Below are positions 5,936 through 5,946 of a stretch of DNA of 5,946 bases, one piece after another. The DNA comes from Pirellulaceae bacterium (GTDB lineage Bacteria; Planctomycetota; Planctomycetia; Pirellulales; Pirellulaceae), in assembly GCA_030744095.1 (NCBI GenBank), contig JASLRF010000067.1, positions 1 to 5,946 of the forward strand, in the 5' to 3' direction. Position 1 is the stretch's first letter; each line of letters starts with the position of its first letter. The notes beneath the pieces were generated by a model. That model was not told where the DNA came from. It saw only the letters and a list, made by a program, of their open reading frames with translations, and did not search any database. The translations under genes were made by a program, and so were the position numbers.

Positions 5936-5946
5936 GTGTTCTATTC
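5936..5946 (+). CDS. Start of a further gene, cut by the window end (possible transposase)
   Basis: GTG TTC TAT TC reads M-F-Y and continues beyond the window. It is called only from the perfect AAGGAGG 5 nt before it. The strong site, the nested inverted repeats in front of it, and the abrupt loss of coding sequence after 5773 would fit the left end of an insertion sequence with its transposase gene. The AT-richer GGCACTTAATCG near 5811-5822 faintly recalls terminal repeats of some IS4-group elements. That identification is weak; three codons cannot show a family. Confidence 0.4.

Overview
The window looks like chromosomal DNA of a planctomycete, probably of the Pirellulaceae type. This is inferred from the style of the proteins: a secreted SGNH-like protein starting with a GHSF block, a Kelch-type propeller with repeated DVW-S-ADG-W blades, a MoeA with the SGGVSAGVLD variant, weak or absent Shine-Dalgarno sites in front of most genes, and a moderately high G+C content. 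No rRNA, tRNA or CRISPR array is visible.

Layout. Positions 1-73 are a leader with a strong hairpin and a clear ribosome binding site. A secreted SGNH-hydrolase-like protein follows on the + strand (74-1006). It converges, with only 10 bp between stop codons, on a minus-strand block that reads in transcription order pabA/trpG-type glutamine amidotransferase (4021-3437), moeA (3412/3319-2195) and an exported six-bladed Kelch/galactose-oxidase-like propeller (2126-1017). A 163-bp divergent intergenic region (4022-4184) holds a 16-bp tandem repeat. A class I SAM-dependent methyltransferase with a regulatory domain (4185-5726, + strand) follows. The last 220 bp hold a 16-codon ORF that overlaps the methyltransferase stop, nested and competing hairpins, and a perfect AAGGAGG followed by GTG that appears to start a further gene cut off by the window end, possibly a mobile-element gene.

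Functional links. The pabA-moeA pair is co-directional and closely spaced (24 bp), so it may be co-transcribed; PabA serves folate or tryptophan synthesis and MoeA serves molybdenum cofactor synthesis. The two exported proteins at the left have no assigned substrate.

Most notable points: moeA reads full length from an ATG at 3412 except for one in-frame TAA at codon 26, so it is either a nonsense allele, a reinitiating gene or a sequence error; the 16-bp tandem repeat lies between the divergent genes; and the right edge looks like a disrupted gene next to the left end of a possible insertion element.
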